64,000 nt of DNA from Arthrobacter_D sp015752045 (GTDB lineage: Bacteria; Actinomycetota; Actinomycetes; Actinomycetales; Micrococcaceae). Below are positions 34,523 to 44,463 of this stretch, in pieces (the stretch's first letter is position 1; each line of letters begins with the position of its first letter). Position numbers and translations under genes: made by a program. The notes below the pieces were generated by a model, which saw nothing but the letters and a program-made list of their open reading frames with translations, had not been told where the DNA came from and ran no database searches. The DNA lies in the NCBI RefSeq assembly GCF_015752045.1, contig NZ_JADOUS010000001.1, forward strand, positions 310,001-374,000, given 5' to 3'.

Positions 34523-37500
34523 CTACTGACCGCCCGCAGCGGCGGCCCGCTCCTCGGCGTCGAGCGCCCGCTGGATGGACTGCTGCAGGCGGTCCTGCGC
34601 CTCACCGTAGGCTGCGAAGTCGCCCGCCTCGAGGGCGGCGTTGCCATCCTGGATGGCCTCGTTCGCGTCAGCGAGCGCTGCTCGCAGATCGGCGGCCGGG
34701 TCACCGGTCGCACCACCCGGGGTGCCGCCTTCGGACGGTGTCGGCGTGGGCGTCGGGGTCGCTGCCCCGTCCCCCTCCGCCGGTGGCGCCGCCGGGTCAG
34801 CCGGGGTCTCGCCGACATTCTCCTGGTCACCGGTCGTGGCGCCCGAATTGCCGCCGAACACCTGGTCCAATGCCTCGGCGAGGGTCGGCGCGAACCCGAC
34901 GGTCTCTCCGAAGCTCACGAGGACCCGCCGCAGGACCGGGAAGGACGAACTGCCCGAGGACTGGACGTAGACGGGCTGCACGTAAGCGATCCCACCGCCG
35001 ATCGGCAGGGTCAGCAGGTTGCCGTTGATGACCTCTGACGCACCCTGCCGGAGCAGGTTGAGCTCCTGCGACACGGTCGTGTCCGAGTTGAAGAGGTTCT
35101 GGGCCTGACCAGGACCGACCACGGAATCCTGGCCTGAGCTGTCGAGCAGGGTCAGCCGGCCGTAGTTCTCGTTCTTGACGCCCGCCTCGCCCGTGCCGGC
35201 ATCGCCGTTGGCGGCGAGGAAGCCGTACAGCACGTTCCTCGGCGTCTGGCCCACCGGCACATAGGGGATGTAGGGCGTCGTCAGGGAGAACGCCGCCTGC
35301 TCCTGGTTGGGCATCTGGAGGGTGAGGTAGAACGGCGGCTGACGCGGCGTGGACGCCGTCGTCGTGCTGTCCGACGCCGCACCCGGGTCCGCCGGCACGC
35401 TCCACGCCTCGCTGTTGTTGTAGAAGGCGTCGGTGTCGGTGACGTGGTAGCGCGCCAGGAGCTCGCGCTGCACCTTGAACAGGTCCTCGGGGTAGCGCAC
35501 GTGGGCCATCAGGTCCGCCGACATATCGCTGTAGGGCTTCAGCGAGGAGGGGTAGACGTTCTGCCACGACTTCAGGACCGGGTCCTGGTCGTCCCACGCG
35601 TACAGGGTGACGGAGCCGTCGTAGGCGTCCACGGTAGCCTTCACGGCGTTCCGGATGTAGTTGACGCGCTCCGCGGGCAGCGCGGTGGCCAGGCCCTCGG
35701 CGGTCTGCGCATCCTGCGTCGCCTGCTCGAGTTCCTGCTGCATCGAGTAGGGGAAACTGGCGCTGGTGGTGTATCCGTCGATGATCCACTTCACGCGGCC
35801 GTCGACGATCGCGGGGTAGCTGTTGCCGTCGAGCGTCAGGTACGGGGCGACCTTGCGGACGCGGTCCACGGGCTCGCGGTCGTAGAGGATCTGCGAGTCG
35901 CTGTTGACCTGGTTGGACAGCAGCAGGTCCGTGGACTGGAACTTCAGGGCGTAGACGAGGCGGTTGAACATGTTGCCGACATTCGGCCCGCCGTCGCCGT
36001 CGAAGGTCGTCCGGGATTCGGCGTCGGAGTTCTCGTTCTGCGGCCGGTCGATCTCGGCAGGGGCCTGGCCCTCCGGTGCACCGACGACCGAGTACTCGGG
36101 GGATTCCTCGCCGAAGTAGATGCGCGGCTCGTACGTGGACTCGTCGCCCAGCACACCGGTCGACGGGATACCGGACTGCAGGAAGGACGGGCGGCCGTCG
36201 GGCTCCACGGTCGAACCGGCTGCCGCGACCACGCCGTACCCGTGGGTGTAGAAGACATGCTCGTTGACCCAGCCGTCGGGCACACCGTTGATATCCAGCT
36301 CGCGCACGGCGATCACCGTGTCCTGGACCTCGCCGTCGATCTCGTACCGGTCGACGTTGAGGGTCTCGGGGAACTGGTAGTACTGGCGGAACTGCTGGAG
36401 CTGGCTGAAGGCATCCGAGACGAGGTTCGGGTCGAGCAGGCGGATGTTCGCGGTGGTCTCGCCGTCCTCGTTCAGCGCGCCTGCGGTCGGGATCGACTCC
36501 GGCGCATAGGCCTCCACCTCCACCTGGTCCAGTCCATAGGCCTCGCGCGTGAGCTGGATGTTCCGCTCGATGTACTGCCCCTCGAGGCTGAGCTCCGAGG
36601 GCCGCACCTGGAAGCGCTGCACGACCGCCGGGTACACGCCGCCGGCGAGCAGCGCGGTGATGATGAGCATCGCGGTGCCGATCAGCGGCAGCCGCCAGCG
36701 ACCGATGAACGCCGAGGCGACGAAAAGGACGGCGACGATGATCGCGGCCACCGCGAGGATGGCCTTGGTGGGGATGACGGCGTTGACGTCCGTGTAGAGC
36801 GCGCCGGCCCACGTGCCCTGGTTCAGCAGGGTGTCGTACCGGTCGAGCCAGTAGTTGATGCCCTGCAGCACCAGGAAGAGGGCTGCGACGACGGCGATCT
36901 GCACCCGGGCGGCCTTGGTCGTGAACAGGCCCTTCTCCTCGAGGCGGATGCCGCCGTAGAGGTAGTGGGTGAGGATCGTCGCGATGGCGCTGATGATGAC
37001 CACGCTGATCAGGAATCCGACCACGAAGTTCAGGAACGGCAGCGTGAACATGTAGAAGGCGTAGTCCAGGCCGAATTCCGGGTCCTGGCGGTTGAACGGC
37101 TCCTGGTTGAGGAACAGCAGGACCTGCTGCCACTGCGAGGATGCGGCCGTGCCCGCGAAGGCGCCGAGGACCACGGGGATACCGAGCATCAGCAGGCGGC
37201 GGATCGGTTCGAGCTGCGCCTGGTACCGGTTCAGGTTGTCCTGGATGGCGCTGTCCGGCGCGTAGATCGGCCTGTTGCGGAACGCGATGCGCAGACTGAA
37301 GTACACCGCCGCCGCCATGAGGAGGAACGCGACGACGAAGAGGACGATGCGCGTCAGGTTCTCGGTCACGAAGACTTCGAGGAAGCCGAGCTGGTTGTAC
37401 CAGAGCACGTCCGCGTAGACCTGCGACAGGTAGACGAAGGCGATGACGATCACCGCCACGACGATGATCGTCGGTATCAGCGGACTGCGTCGCCTGCTGG

Positions 37501-37558
37501 TCGTTCCACGTGCTGGGCTCGGGCTACTGCCGAACGGACGGTCTGGTCCGGATGTCAC
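34523..37558 (-). CDS. UPF0182 family membrane protein
   Basis: 1011 residues, the usual size for UPF0182. The N-terminal 330 residues contain seven predicted membrane helices (the first at about 27-47). After ERNIQLTREAYGLD begins a large extracytoplasmic region with conserved blocks such as YPVVDRF-like PYLTLDGNSYPAIVDGRVKW and LMAHVRYPEDLF. The C-terminal 110 residues are Gly/Ala/Thr/Pro-rich. Function unknown; the M. tuberculosis counterpart (Rv3193c) is next to the same protease gene. The GTG start with GAGGT ahead is in frame; an ATG two bases earlier is not. Confidence 0.93.
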   Translation of the reverse strand: MTSGPDRPFGSSPSPARGTTSRRRSPLIPTIIVVAVIVIAFVYLSQVYADVLWYNQLGFLEVFVTENLTRIVLFVVAFLLMAAAVYFSLRIAFRNRPIYAPDSAIQDNLNRYQAQLEPIRRLLMLGIPVVLGAFAGTAASSQWQQVLLFLNQEPFNRQDPEFGLDYAFYMFTLPFLNFVVGFLISVVIISAIATILTHYLYGGIRLEEKGLFTTKAARVQIAVVAALFLVLQGINYWLDRYDTLLNQGTWAGALYTDVNAVIPTKAILAVAAIIVAVLFVASAFIGRWRLPLIGTAMLIITALLAGGVYPAVVQRFQVRPSELSLEGQYIERNIQLTREAYGLDQVEVEAYAPESIPTAGALNEDGETTANIRLLDPNLVSDAFSQLQQFRQYYQFPETLNVDRYEIDGEVQDTVIAVRELDINGVPDGWVNEHVFYTHGYGVVAAAGSTVEPDGRPSFLQSGIPSTGVLGDESTYEPRIYFGEESPEYSVVGAPEGQAPAEIDRPQNENSDAESRTTFDGDGGPNVGNMFNRLVYALKFQSTDLLLSNQVNSDSQILYDREPVDRVRKVAPYLTLDGNSYPAIVDGRVKWIIDGYTTSASFPYSMQQELEQATQDAQTAEGLATALPAERVNYIRNAVKATVDAYDGSVTLYAWDDQDPVLKSWQNVYPSSLKPYSDMSADLMAHVRYPEDLFKVQRELLARYHVTDTDAFYNNSEAWSVPADPGAASDSTTTASTPRQPPFYLTLQMPNQEQAAFSLTTPYIPYVPVGQTPRNVLYGFLAANGDAGTGEAGVKNENYGRLTLLDSSGQDSVVGPGQAQNLFNSDTTVSQELNLLRQGASEVINGNLLTLPIGGGIAYVQPVYVQSSGSSSFPVLRRVLVSFGETVGFAPTLAEALDQVFGGNSGATTGDQENVGETPADPAAPPAEGDGAATPTPTPTPSEGGTPGGATGDPAADLRAALADANEAIQDGNAALEAGDFAAYGEAQDRLQQSIQRALDAEERAAAAGGQ

Positions 37559-37789
37559 ATCTACCTCATCGTTAGCTGCTGCGGGTCACGCCGACCGGTG
37601 TTCCGTATCGCTCCCCGGTCCGGGCTCGGACACAGGGGAACGTGCAGTCACGCCCTTCGTGATTTTCATTCTGCCCTGTTCACGCTTGGCCGGACCAATT
37701 AGGTTCCCGCCCCTGGTCGAGGGGGCGGTGATCTTCACCGAACCGTGTCTTCCCTGCTGTCGATCGGCTCCGTGCCATGCGCGTGCCGG

Positions 37790-38884
37790 TCAGCAGGCGG
37801 GTACTTCGGACGCGTCACCGCCGGCGCCCAGCGTCTCGATGGCGTCGACGGCGTCGTCGAGCGTCTCGACCCTGACCACCGTCAGTCCGTCCGGGATGTT
37901 GCCGATCACCTCGTCGCAGTTCTCGGCGGGCGCCAGGAAGAAGTCCGCCCCGCCGGAGCGGGCTCCGACGAGCTTCTGGGCGATCCCGCCGATCGGGCCG
38001 ACGACGCCGGTGGAGTCGATCGTGCCGGTGCCGGCGAAGTGCCTGCCTCCCGTGAGATCGCCCTCCGTCAGGGTGTCGATGATCCCGAGGGCGAACATGG
38101 TGCCGGCCGAGGGACCGCCCACGTTGTCGAGCTGGATCGTCACATCGAAGGGGAAGTCGAACGTCGAGGCGAGCAGGATGCCCAGCTGGTACTCCCCCTC
38201 GGCCGATTCCTTCGGCGTGACCGAGACCTCGGTCTCCGCACCGTCCCGGACGATCCCCAGGGTGGCGGCAGCGCCACCCGCCTCGGCCAGCACACCGCGC
38301 AGGGTCTCGATGGTGTCGATCTCGCGGCCGTCGACGGTACGCAGGACGTCCCCCACCTGCAGGATGCCCTCCGATGCGGAATCATCCGCGAGCCCCGCGA
38401 CGGACAGCTCCTCGGTGTACTCGATCCCCTCGTGGGACAGTGCGGCGGCGATCGCCGACTCCTGGGACGACGTCATGGCGACGGCGTTCCGCTCCTGGAC
38501 GTCGGAGGACGTCGTGCCCTCCGGATACACCAGCTGCTCCGGCAGGACGTTCTCGTTCGGATTCGCCCAGGCCCGGAAGGTGTCGAGGACGTTCACCTGG
38601 CCGTTGGGCCCGCCGCTGACGAGGACGGTGGTGAGATCGAGTTCGCCCTCGGGTGGGAAGCTCTCCCTGCCGTCCACCTGGATGAGCGCCTGGCCGTCGA
38701 CCTCCCCGATGGTGTTGAAGGTGGGCCCGGGCGATTCGATGATGTACGGAGACGGCAGGAGCACGGCGGCCCCGCACAGCACGACGGCGAGGCTCCCCGA
38801 TACGGCCATGGCACGGAATCGCGGGTCCCTCGGCCGGGCGGGCTCCTCGGGGCTGTACGTCTCGAAGTGGACAGGCTGCGTCAC
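37790..38884 (-). CDS. PDZ and Lon-like (S16) protease, YlbL family
   Basis: 364 residues. One membrane helix (about 27-47), then an extracytoplasmic region with a PDZ domain (about 155-220, LQVGDVLRTVDGREIDTIETL) and a Lon-type protease domain. The Ser-Lys dyad is Ser259 in GGPSAGTMFALGI and Lys304 in IAQKLVGAR. The family probably degrades or trims membrane and secreted proteins. The gene is 231 bases upstream of UPF0182 on the same strand. The GTG start is preceded by AGAGAGAAG. The M. tuberculosis relative is Rv3194c, also next to UPF0182. Confidence 0.93.
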   Translation of the reverse strand: MTQPVHFETYSPEEPARPRDPRFRAMAVSGSLAVVLCGAAVLLPSPYIIESPGPTFNTIGEVDGQALIQVDGRESFPPEGELDLTTVLVSGGPNGQVNVLDTFRAWANPNENVLPEQLVYPEGTTSSDVQERNAVAMTSSQESAIAAALSHEGIEYTEELSVAGLADDSASEGILQVGDVLRTVDGREIDTIETLRGVLAEAGGAAATLGIVRDGAETEVSVTPKESAEGEYQLGILLASTFDFPFDVTIQLDNVGGPSAGTMFALGIIDTLTEGDLTGGRHFAGTGTIDSTGVVGPIGGIAQKLVGARSGGADFFLAPAENCDEVIGNIPDGLTVVRVETLDDAVDAIETLGAGGDASEVPAC

Positions 38885-38982
38885 TGTGCTTCTCTCTGTA
38901 GGCGCGTGCCGTGCGATGGCGCGATCAGCGCCTCCCGGCTTACCTAGAGTAGACGCTCCTGCCGACGTCGATCCGGGAAGAT

Positions 38983-39003
38983 GCCGGGCGTTCGCCGCCC
39001 GGC
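38983..39003. promoter_or_regulatory. Inverted repeat between divergent protease genes
   Basis: GCCGGGCG - TTCGC - CGCCCGGC, a perfect 8-base-pair repeat in the middle of the 296-base divergent region between the YlbL-like gene and the DUF2342 gene. There is no T run, so an operator or leader structure is more likely than a terminator. Nothing else certain is visible in this gap. Confidence 0.35.
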
Positions 39004-39180
39004 CTCAGCGGTGGTCGCGAACCGCGGCCGGGCCCCGGGCCGGCTTTGCCCTCAGCGAACGACCGAAGGCACGCGGGACAGCGGCAATGCCGGGCCGGTA
39101 GCGTGTCTTCCACAGCCGGCGGGAGCGGGACCCCCCCTCCTGCCCGGATCCCCGAGCTACTCCCAGGACCGGTGGTATCA

Positions 39181-40746
39181 GTGACCAACCCATCCAACCC
39201 CTCGAACGACGACGACACACCCCAGGACCCGCTCTCCGAGATGCTGGCGAAGATGTTCGGCGGCGCGTCCGGAGGCTTCGATCCCCAGGAGATCGCGAAG
39301 GCGGCCGGGCTCCCCGCCGATCCTGCCGCGATGGCGATGATGATGCAGCAGGTCCAGGCGATGTTCTCCGCGCCGAGTGAGGGACCGGTGAACTGGCAGA
39401 TGGCCCACGACCAGGCACGGCGGGTCGCGGCGTCGGACAACGATCCTTCGGTCACCTCCCTCCAGCGCCGGAGCGTCGACGAGGCACTGAAACTCGCCGA
39501 GATGTGGCTCGATCCCGTGACCGAGTTCCCGAGCACCGGACAGCTCGGCCGCGCGTGGTCCCGAGCCGAATGGGTCGAGGCCACCATGGCGACCTGGCGG
39601 CGGCTCACCGAGCCCGTGGCGACGAGCATCGCGAAGGCCCTCTCCGACGCCATCACCGGGCAGCTTCCCGACGAGATGAAGTCGATGATGGGCATGATGG
39701 GCGGTCCCGCCTCGATGCTCCAGAATGTGGGCGGCGCGATGTTCGGGATGCAGCTGGGGCAGGCCGTGGGTGCGCTGTCGAAGGATGTCGTGGGCTCCAC
39801 GGACATCGGGGTCCCCCTCGCCGATGGACGGATGGCACTCCTCCCTGCCAACGTCGCCGCGTTCGGCGCGGGACTCGACATACCCGAGCAGGAGGTCCAG
39901 CTGTTCCTCGCGGTGCGCGAGGCGGCCCACGTCAGGCTCTTCACGCACATCCCCTGGCTCACGGGCCACCTCCTCGGCAGCATCGAGCGCTACGCCCGCG
40001 GCATCCACATCGACATGGGCAAGATCGAGGAAGCCGCCCGCGATATCGACCCCACCAACCCCGAAAGCCTCCAGGGTGCCCTGTCGCAGGGAGTGTTCAT
40101 GCCCGAGAGGACACCCGAACAGGACGCCGCCCTCGTGCGGCTCGAGACCACCCTCGCCCTCGTGGAGGGCTGGGTCGACGAGATGACCGCCGCCGCAGCG
40201 GCGAACCTGCCGTCGGCGGGCGCCCTGCGGGAGATGCTCCGGCGGCGTCGCGCGACCGGCGGTCCGGCCGAGCATGCCTTCGCCTCGCTGGTCGGACTGG
40301 AACTGAGGCCGCGCAGGCTGCGCGACGCCGCAGCCCTGTGGGCCCTGCTCACCGAGGAGCGCGGCATCGAGAGTCGCGACGCCCTGTGGCAGCACCCCGA
40401 TCTGCTGCCGACCGCCGAGGACCTGGACGATCCCGCCGGCTTCGCCGGGCGCCGTCGGCTCCTCGAGTCCTCCGACGCCGATGTCGATGCCGCCCTCCAG
40501 CGGCTCCTCTCCGGGGGCTTCGAGCAGCAGGACGGCGACGCTGCGGGCCAGGCCGGCACTGACGGCACTGACGGCACCGGTGTCACAGACGGCACCGGCG
40601 GCGGGAAGGATGCTGCGGCTGCCGGGGATCCGGGGACTCCCTCCGCGGGTTCCGACGACGGCGCGCCGGCTGATCCCTCCGGTGACGGGTCCGGTGACGA
40701 ACCGCAGGGTGACGGGTCCGGTCCGGACGGCGACGCCCCGCGCTGA
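39181..40746 (+). CDS. Zinc-dependent metalloprotease-like protein, DUF2342
   Basis: 521 residues. The conserved core runs from about 70 to 400 and includes MGGPASMLQNVGGAMFGMQLGQAVG and the metal-site-like helix VREAAHVRLFTHIPWL. The family's HExxH-type site here reads EAAH without the first His, as is normal for this family, so catalytic activity is an inference. The last 100 residues are Gly/Asp/Thr-rich and disordered. The GTG start gives the N-terminus VTNPSNPSNDDD; the frame is open further upstream but not conserved-looking. Its divergent partner is the YlbL-like protease, as in M. tuberculosis (Rv3195). Confidence 0.85.
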   Translation: MTNPSNPSNDDDTPQDPLSEMLAKMFGGASGGFDPQEIAKAAGLPADPAAMAMMMQQVQAMFSAPSEGPVNWQMAHDQARRVAASDNDPSVTSLQRRSVDEALKLAEMWLDPVTEFPSTGQLGRAWSRAEWVEATMATWRRLTEPVATSIAKALSDAITGQLPDEMKSMMGMMGGPASMLQNVGGAMFGMQLGQAVGALSKDVVGSTDIGVPLADGRMALLPANVAAFGAGLDIPEQEVQLFLAVREAAHVRLFTHIPWLTGHLLGSIERYARGIHIDMGKIEEAARDIDPTNPESLQGALSQGVFMPERTPEQDAALVRLETTLALVEGWVDEMTAAAAANLPSAGALREMLRRRRATGGPAEHAFASLVGLELRPRRLRDAAALWALLTEERGIESRDALWQHPDLLPTAEDLDDPAGFAGRRRLLESSDADVDAALQRLLSGGFEQQDGDAAGQAGTDGTDGTGVTDGTGGGKDAAAAGDPGTPSAGSDDGAPADPSGDGSGDEPQGDGSGPDGDAPR

Positions 40747-40827
40747 CCCCGCCGGATGCATCCGGGGGCCACTCCACGCGCTGATCGAGGGGTCCGCCCC
40801 GTCCGAGCCCTCGGGTGACCCTCGCTC

Positions 40828-41403
40828 CTAGAACTCCTCCGGTGCTCCCGTGAGGTTCCGGTGTGCGGCGAAGGCGGCGCCGTCGAGGTATGCCTTGGCG
40901 GTGCCGGTGCTCGGGTAGGCGTCCAGCAGCTCCCAGAACGCCGGGCTGTGCGAGGGCTCGATGAGGTGCGCCATCTCGTGCAGAATCACGTAGTCGACGA
41001 CCCACTCCGGCATGCCCTGCAGCCTGTGCGAGAGGCGGATGGAGCGGTGGGCCGGGGTGGCGGAGGCCCACCGCGTGTTCTGGTTCGTGACCCAGCCGAT
41101 CGTTGCGGGCACTCCCCTGCCGCCGAGGTACTGCTGCGCCAGGGACCGGGCCCTGCGGTGCAGGGCCGGAGCGGCGCCACCCTCATCGACGACGGGCCGC
41201 GCGAGGTACTTCGCGGACATCCGCTCCACCATGCGCTCCACCCACTGGCGCTCCTGGCCCGGTGAGAAATGACCAGGGATCGAGACCCGCAGGACCCCGT
41301 CGCGGATGTCGGCGCTCACCGTGCGCTTCCGCCGCGCCGACCGCCTGACCTCGACCGGGAGCCGCGCGGGGTGCGACGGCCCGCCGGTGTCAGGCGTTGT
41401 CAC
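40828..41403 (-). CDS. YgjP-type zinc metallopeptidase (M48/DUF45-like)
   Basis: 191 residues. The N-terminus VEVRRSARRKRTVSADIRDG is the start of the YgjP/DUF45 fold. The catalytic motif HEMAHLIEPSHSPAFW carries HExxH and the third ligand in the second His. Substrate unknown. The GTG start at 41403 overlaps the uvrD2 end by 14 bases, and the family's typical N-terminus begins shortly after it; the longer upstream frame is antisense or out-of-register uvrD2 and is rejected. It is the last gene of nudC-uvrD2-peptidase. Confidence 0.88.
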   Translation of the reverse strand: MTTPDTGGPSHPARLPVEVRRSARRKRTVSADIRDGVLRVSIPGHFSPGQERQWVERMVERMSAKYLARPVVDEGGAAPALHRRARSLAQQYLGGRGVPATIGWVTNQNTRWASATPAHRSIRLSHRLQGMPEWVVDYVILHEMAHLIEPSHSPAFWELLDAYPSTGTAKAYLDGAAFAAHRNLTGAPEEF

Positions 41404-43495
41404 TGATGATCTCCAGGACCGCCTCGCCATACCGCTCGAGTTTCGCGGAGCCGACACCGGCGAGGTCGCCGAGTTCGTCAAGGGTCTGCGGCCGCGCCTC
41501 GGCGATGGCCACGAGCGTGGCATCCGTGAACACCACGAAGGCGGGCACCTCCTTCTCCCGCGCCTCAGCGAGCCGCCAGGCGCGGAGCGCCTCGAATGTC
41601 TCCTCCTCGTAGGTGGCCGGGCATTCGCTGCAGCGACCGATCTTGCGTTCAGAGCCCGTGAGGAGGGGCCGTTTGCACACCCGGCACACGGCCGGCCCCG
41701 ACGATTTGCGGGTGGCCTTCGCCCGGGGCTGGCGGAACGACGCCTGGCCGGCTGTCGCCGGGCGCAGGGCATCGAGGAAGCGCGACGGCTTCCGGGTGGC
41801 GCGTCCGCCCGGGGACCGCGACGTGGACCAGGACATCGCCAGGTGGATCCGGGCGCGCGTGATACCCACGTACAGCAGTCGCCGTTCCTCGTCGACGCCC
41901 TCCTGGGTGTCGGCGAACGAGATCGGCATGAGCCCCTCGCTCAACCCGACGAGGAAGACGGCATCCCACTCGAGGCCCTTCGCCGAATGGAGCGAGGCGA
42001 GGGTGACGCCCTGGACGGTCGGCGCATGCTGCGCGGCGGACCGTTCCTCGAGTTCGGCGACGAACGTCTGAAGGGTGAAGGCTTCGCCGCGGACCCTGCT
42101 GAGCTCGTCGGCCAGCCCTACGAGGGCGGCCAGCGATTCCCACTTCTCGCGGACGGCGCCCGAGTTCTGCGGGGCGACGGAGGTGTACCCGAGGGACGCG
42201 AGGACGTCGCGTACCTGCTGCGGGACGTCGGCGTCGCCCTGGGTGCGCGCCGCGGCCCGGAGCTGGAGCAGCCCGTCGCGGACCTCGCGCCGCTGGAAGA
42301 ACCGCTCGCCGCCCCGCAGCTGGTACCCGATGCCGGCGCTCGCCAGCGCCTGCTCGTAGGCTTCCGACTGCCCGTTCGTGCGGTAGAGGATGGCGATCTC
42401 GCTGGCCTTGACGCCCTCGCCCAGCAGGATGCCGATGCGACGGGCACATTCCGCCGCCTCGGCGTCGTCGTCGGTGCACTCCGTGTAGACCGGCTCGGGG
42501 CCGGCGGGGCGTTGCGCGACGAGTTCGAGCGGAGCCGACCAGGTCGTGTCGCCGGCGCGCCGGTCCACCTCGGTACCCCGCGCGGCGAGCAGCGTATTGG
42601 CGGCGCGCACCACCTGGGGCGTGGACCGGTAGTCGCGGACCAGCCTGACCACCTGTGCGCCCTCGTAGCGCTTGGTGAAGTCGAGGAGGTGGCGTGAGGT
42701 GGCACCGGTGAAGGAGTAGATGGTCTGGCTGGCGTCCCCCACGACGCACAGATCACGACGCTCGCCCAGCCACAGATCGAGCAGGCGCTGCTGGAGCGGG
42801 GAGACGTCCTGGTATTCGTCCACCACGAACTGGCGGTACTGCGCCCGCACCGTCGCCGCCACCTTCTCGTCCTCCTCGAGGATGGCCACCGTCGTCAGCA
42901 GGACGTCCTCGAAGTCGATGAGGTTGCGGTCGATCTTCAGATCCTCGTACGCCGAGAAGATCCGGGACACTGTGATGAGGTCCATGCCCGCCGGTTCCGC
43001 CCGGCCCGCGGCGGCCGCCGTGTAGGCGTCAGGGGTGAGCATCGAGACCTTGGCCCACTCGATCTCCGCAGCGACGTCGCGGATCGCGGCGCGGTCGGTC
43101 GACAGGCGCAGGCGGCGGGCCGACTCCGCAATCAGCTGGGCCTTGTGGTCCACGAGCGCGGGCAGGGGGCCGCCGACGGCCTGCGGCCAGAAGTACTGCA
43201 GCTGGCGGAGCGCCGCCGCGTGGAAGGTCCGCGCCTGGACCCCGCCGGCACCGAGATCGCGCAGGCGGGTGCGCATCTCCGCCGCGGCCCGCGCGGTGAA
43301 GGTCACGGCGAGGACCTGCTGCGGTTTGTAGACCCCGGTATGCACGCCGTACGCGATGCGGTGCGTGATGGCACGGGTCTTGCCCGTGCCGGCTCCCGCG
43401 AGCACGCATAGCGGCCCCGACAGGGTGCTGGCCACCGTCCGCTGTTCGTCGTCGAGTCCCTCGAGGATGCTGTCCTCGAGCAGTAGTCCTGACAC
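41390..43495 (-). CDS. uvrD2: ATP-dependent DNA helicase UvrD2
   Basis: 701 residues, superfamily 1A 3'-5' helicase. Walker A AGAGTGKT has Lys39; DEYQDVSPLQQRLL is motif II and VGDASQTIYSF motif III. Motif V/VI: TLASLHSAKGLEW and LLYVGITRAR. Beyond the motor are four cysteines (CRVC and CSEC, about residues 615-640) and an HRDC domain at the C-terminus (LRAWRLAEAREKEVPAFVVF). The tetracysteine plus HRDC architecture identifies the mycobacterial UvrD2 type, essential in M. tuberculosis. Its GTG overlaps the nudC stop as TAGTG. Confidence 0.95.
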   Translation of the reverse strand: MSGLLLEDSILEGLDDEQRTVASTLSGPLCVLAGAGTGKTRAITHRIAYGVHTGVYKPQQVLAVTFTARAAAEMRTRLRDLGAGGVQARTFHAAALRQLQYFWPQAVGGPLPALVDHKAQLIAESARRLRLSTDRAAIRDVAAEIEWAKVSMLTPDAYTAAAAGRAEPAGMDLITVSRIFSAYEDLKIDRNLIDFEDVLLTTVAILEEDEKVAATVRAQYRQFVVDEYQDVSPLQQRLLDLWLGERRDLCVVGDASQTIYSFTGATSRHLLDFTKRYEGAQVVRLVRDYRSTPQVVRAANTLLAARGTEVDRRAGDTTWSAPLELVAQRPAGPEPVYTECTDDDAEAAECARRIGILLGEGVKASEIAILYRTNGQSEAYEQALASAGIGYQLRGGERFFQRREVRDGLLQLRAAARTQGDADVPQQVRDVLASLGYTSVAPQNSGAVREKWESLAALVGLADELSRVRGEAFTLQTFVAELEERSAAQHAPTVQGVTLASLHSAKGLEWDAVFLVGLSEGLMPISFADTQEGVDEERRLLYVGITRARIHLAMSWSTSRSPGGRATRKPSRFLDALRPATAGQASFRQPRAKATRKSSGPAVCRVCKRPLLTGSERKIGRCSECPATYEEETFEALRAWRLAEAREKEVPAFVVFTDATLVAIAEARPQTLDELGDLAGVGSAKLERYGEAVLEIISDNA

Positions 43496-44451
43496 TAGGG
43501 ACGCGCCTCCGACGGCTCCTCGTCCAGCGGCCCGCCGTACCATCGCTCGATCATGGCCCGGGCGATGGACACGCCGCCCGCCACGACGATCTTCTCGTCG
43601 CGCACGTCGGCGAAGAGCTGCTCCCGCGTGAACCACCGCAGCGACCGCATCTCCTCGCGGTCGGGCACGGCGTCGGTGTTCACGGCCCGCGCGGTGAAGC
43701 CGAGCATCAGGGACGCCGGGAACGGCCAGGGCTGCGAGCCCAGGTACTCCGGGGACCGGACCTCGATCCCGGATTCCTCGCCGACCTCACGGATGACGGC
43801 GGCCTCGAGGGACTCGCCGGGTTCGACGAAGCCGGCGAGCGTCGAATAGCGGTCCTCGGGCCAGGCGACGGCGGAGCCGAGCAGGATCCGGTCGTCGTCG
43901 TCGATGATGGAGACGATGATGGCGGGATCGGTGCGCGGGTAGTGCTCCGACCCGTCCCGCGGGCATCGGCGTACCCAGCCGGCGTGGCTCAGAACCGTGC
44001 CGGCGCCGCAGCGCGGGCAGTGGGTGTGGGTCGCGTGCCAGTTGGCGATCGCCGCCCCGGCCACGAAGAGGCCGGTGTCGCGGGCGTCGAGCGACGCCGC
44101 GATCTCACGCAGGCCGACCCACTGCCCAAGCGGTGCGACGGCGGCGTCCACCTCATCGAGGACCGCCAGGACCACCCGGCGTCCGGCGTCGGCGGATCCC
44201 TCGTCGACGCGGCCGAGGTAGACGATCACGTCCGGGCGGACCAGGTCCGCGGGAGCGAGGAGGCGGAGGGAGCCTTCGACGACCGGCGCCTTGCCGCGGG
44301 TGATCGGCAGCACCCGCGTATCCCCGGATGCCCACAGGTCGTCGAGGAAGTGCTCGCCGGTCCGGGCGTCGCCGTCCCGGTCCGTGGCGGCACGCGAGAG
44401 TGGCAGCGATCCGAGGGGAGGGAGCACGAGGGTCCGGAGTGGATCGGTCAT
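43495..44451 (-). CDS. nudC: NADH pyrophosphatase NudC
   Basis: 318 residues. Nudix box GFVEPGESLEAAVIREVGEESGI (about 205-227) and the NudC-specific SQPWPFPAS after it. Upstream is a zinc-ribbon-like segment with CPRC and RRCPRDG; the fourth expected Cys is Asp. NudC hydrolyses NAD(H) and removes NAD caps from RNA. The ATG at 44451 is chosen. A TACCGT hexamer ends six bases before it, so the transcript is probably leaderless. The 3' end is coupled to uvrD2. Confidence 0.93.
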   Translation of the reverse strand: MTDPLRTLVLPPLGSLPLSRAATDRDGDARTGEHFLDDLWASGDTRVLPITRGKAPVVEGSLRLLAPADLVRPDVIVYLGRVDEGSADAGRRVVLAVLDEVDAAVAPLGQWVGLREIAASLDARDTGLFVAGAAIANWHATHTHCPRCGAGTVLSHAGWVRRCPRDGSEHYPRTDPAIIVSIIDDDDRILLGSAVAWPEDRYSTLAGFVEPGESLEAAVIREVGEESGIEVRSPEYLGSQPWPFPASLMLGFTARAVNTDAVPDREEMRSLRWFTREQLFADVRDEKIVVAGGVSIARAMIERWYGGPLDEEPSEARP

Positions 44452-44457
44452 GGTTCT

Positions 44458-44463
44458 ACGGTA
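44458..44463 (-). promoter_or_regulatory. TACCGT -10-like box before nudC
   Basis: TACCGT (minus strand) ends six bases before the nudC ATG, without a Shine-Dalgarno in between. Read as a leaderless promoter for nudC-uvrD2-peptidase. Confidence 0.4.

Noticed and set aside
35444..37702. A plus-strand frame of 752 codons opposite UPF0182
   Set aside because: Mirror of the UPF0182 codon pattern; no recognisable domain.
37726..37740. CGGTGA-TCT-TCACCG hairpin between the YlbL-like gene and UPF0182
   Set aside because: Only six base pairs and no T run; too weak to call a terminator or an operator.
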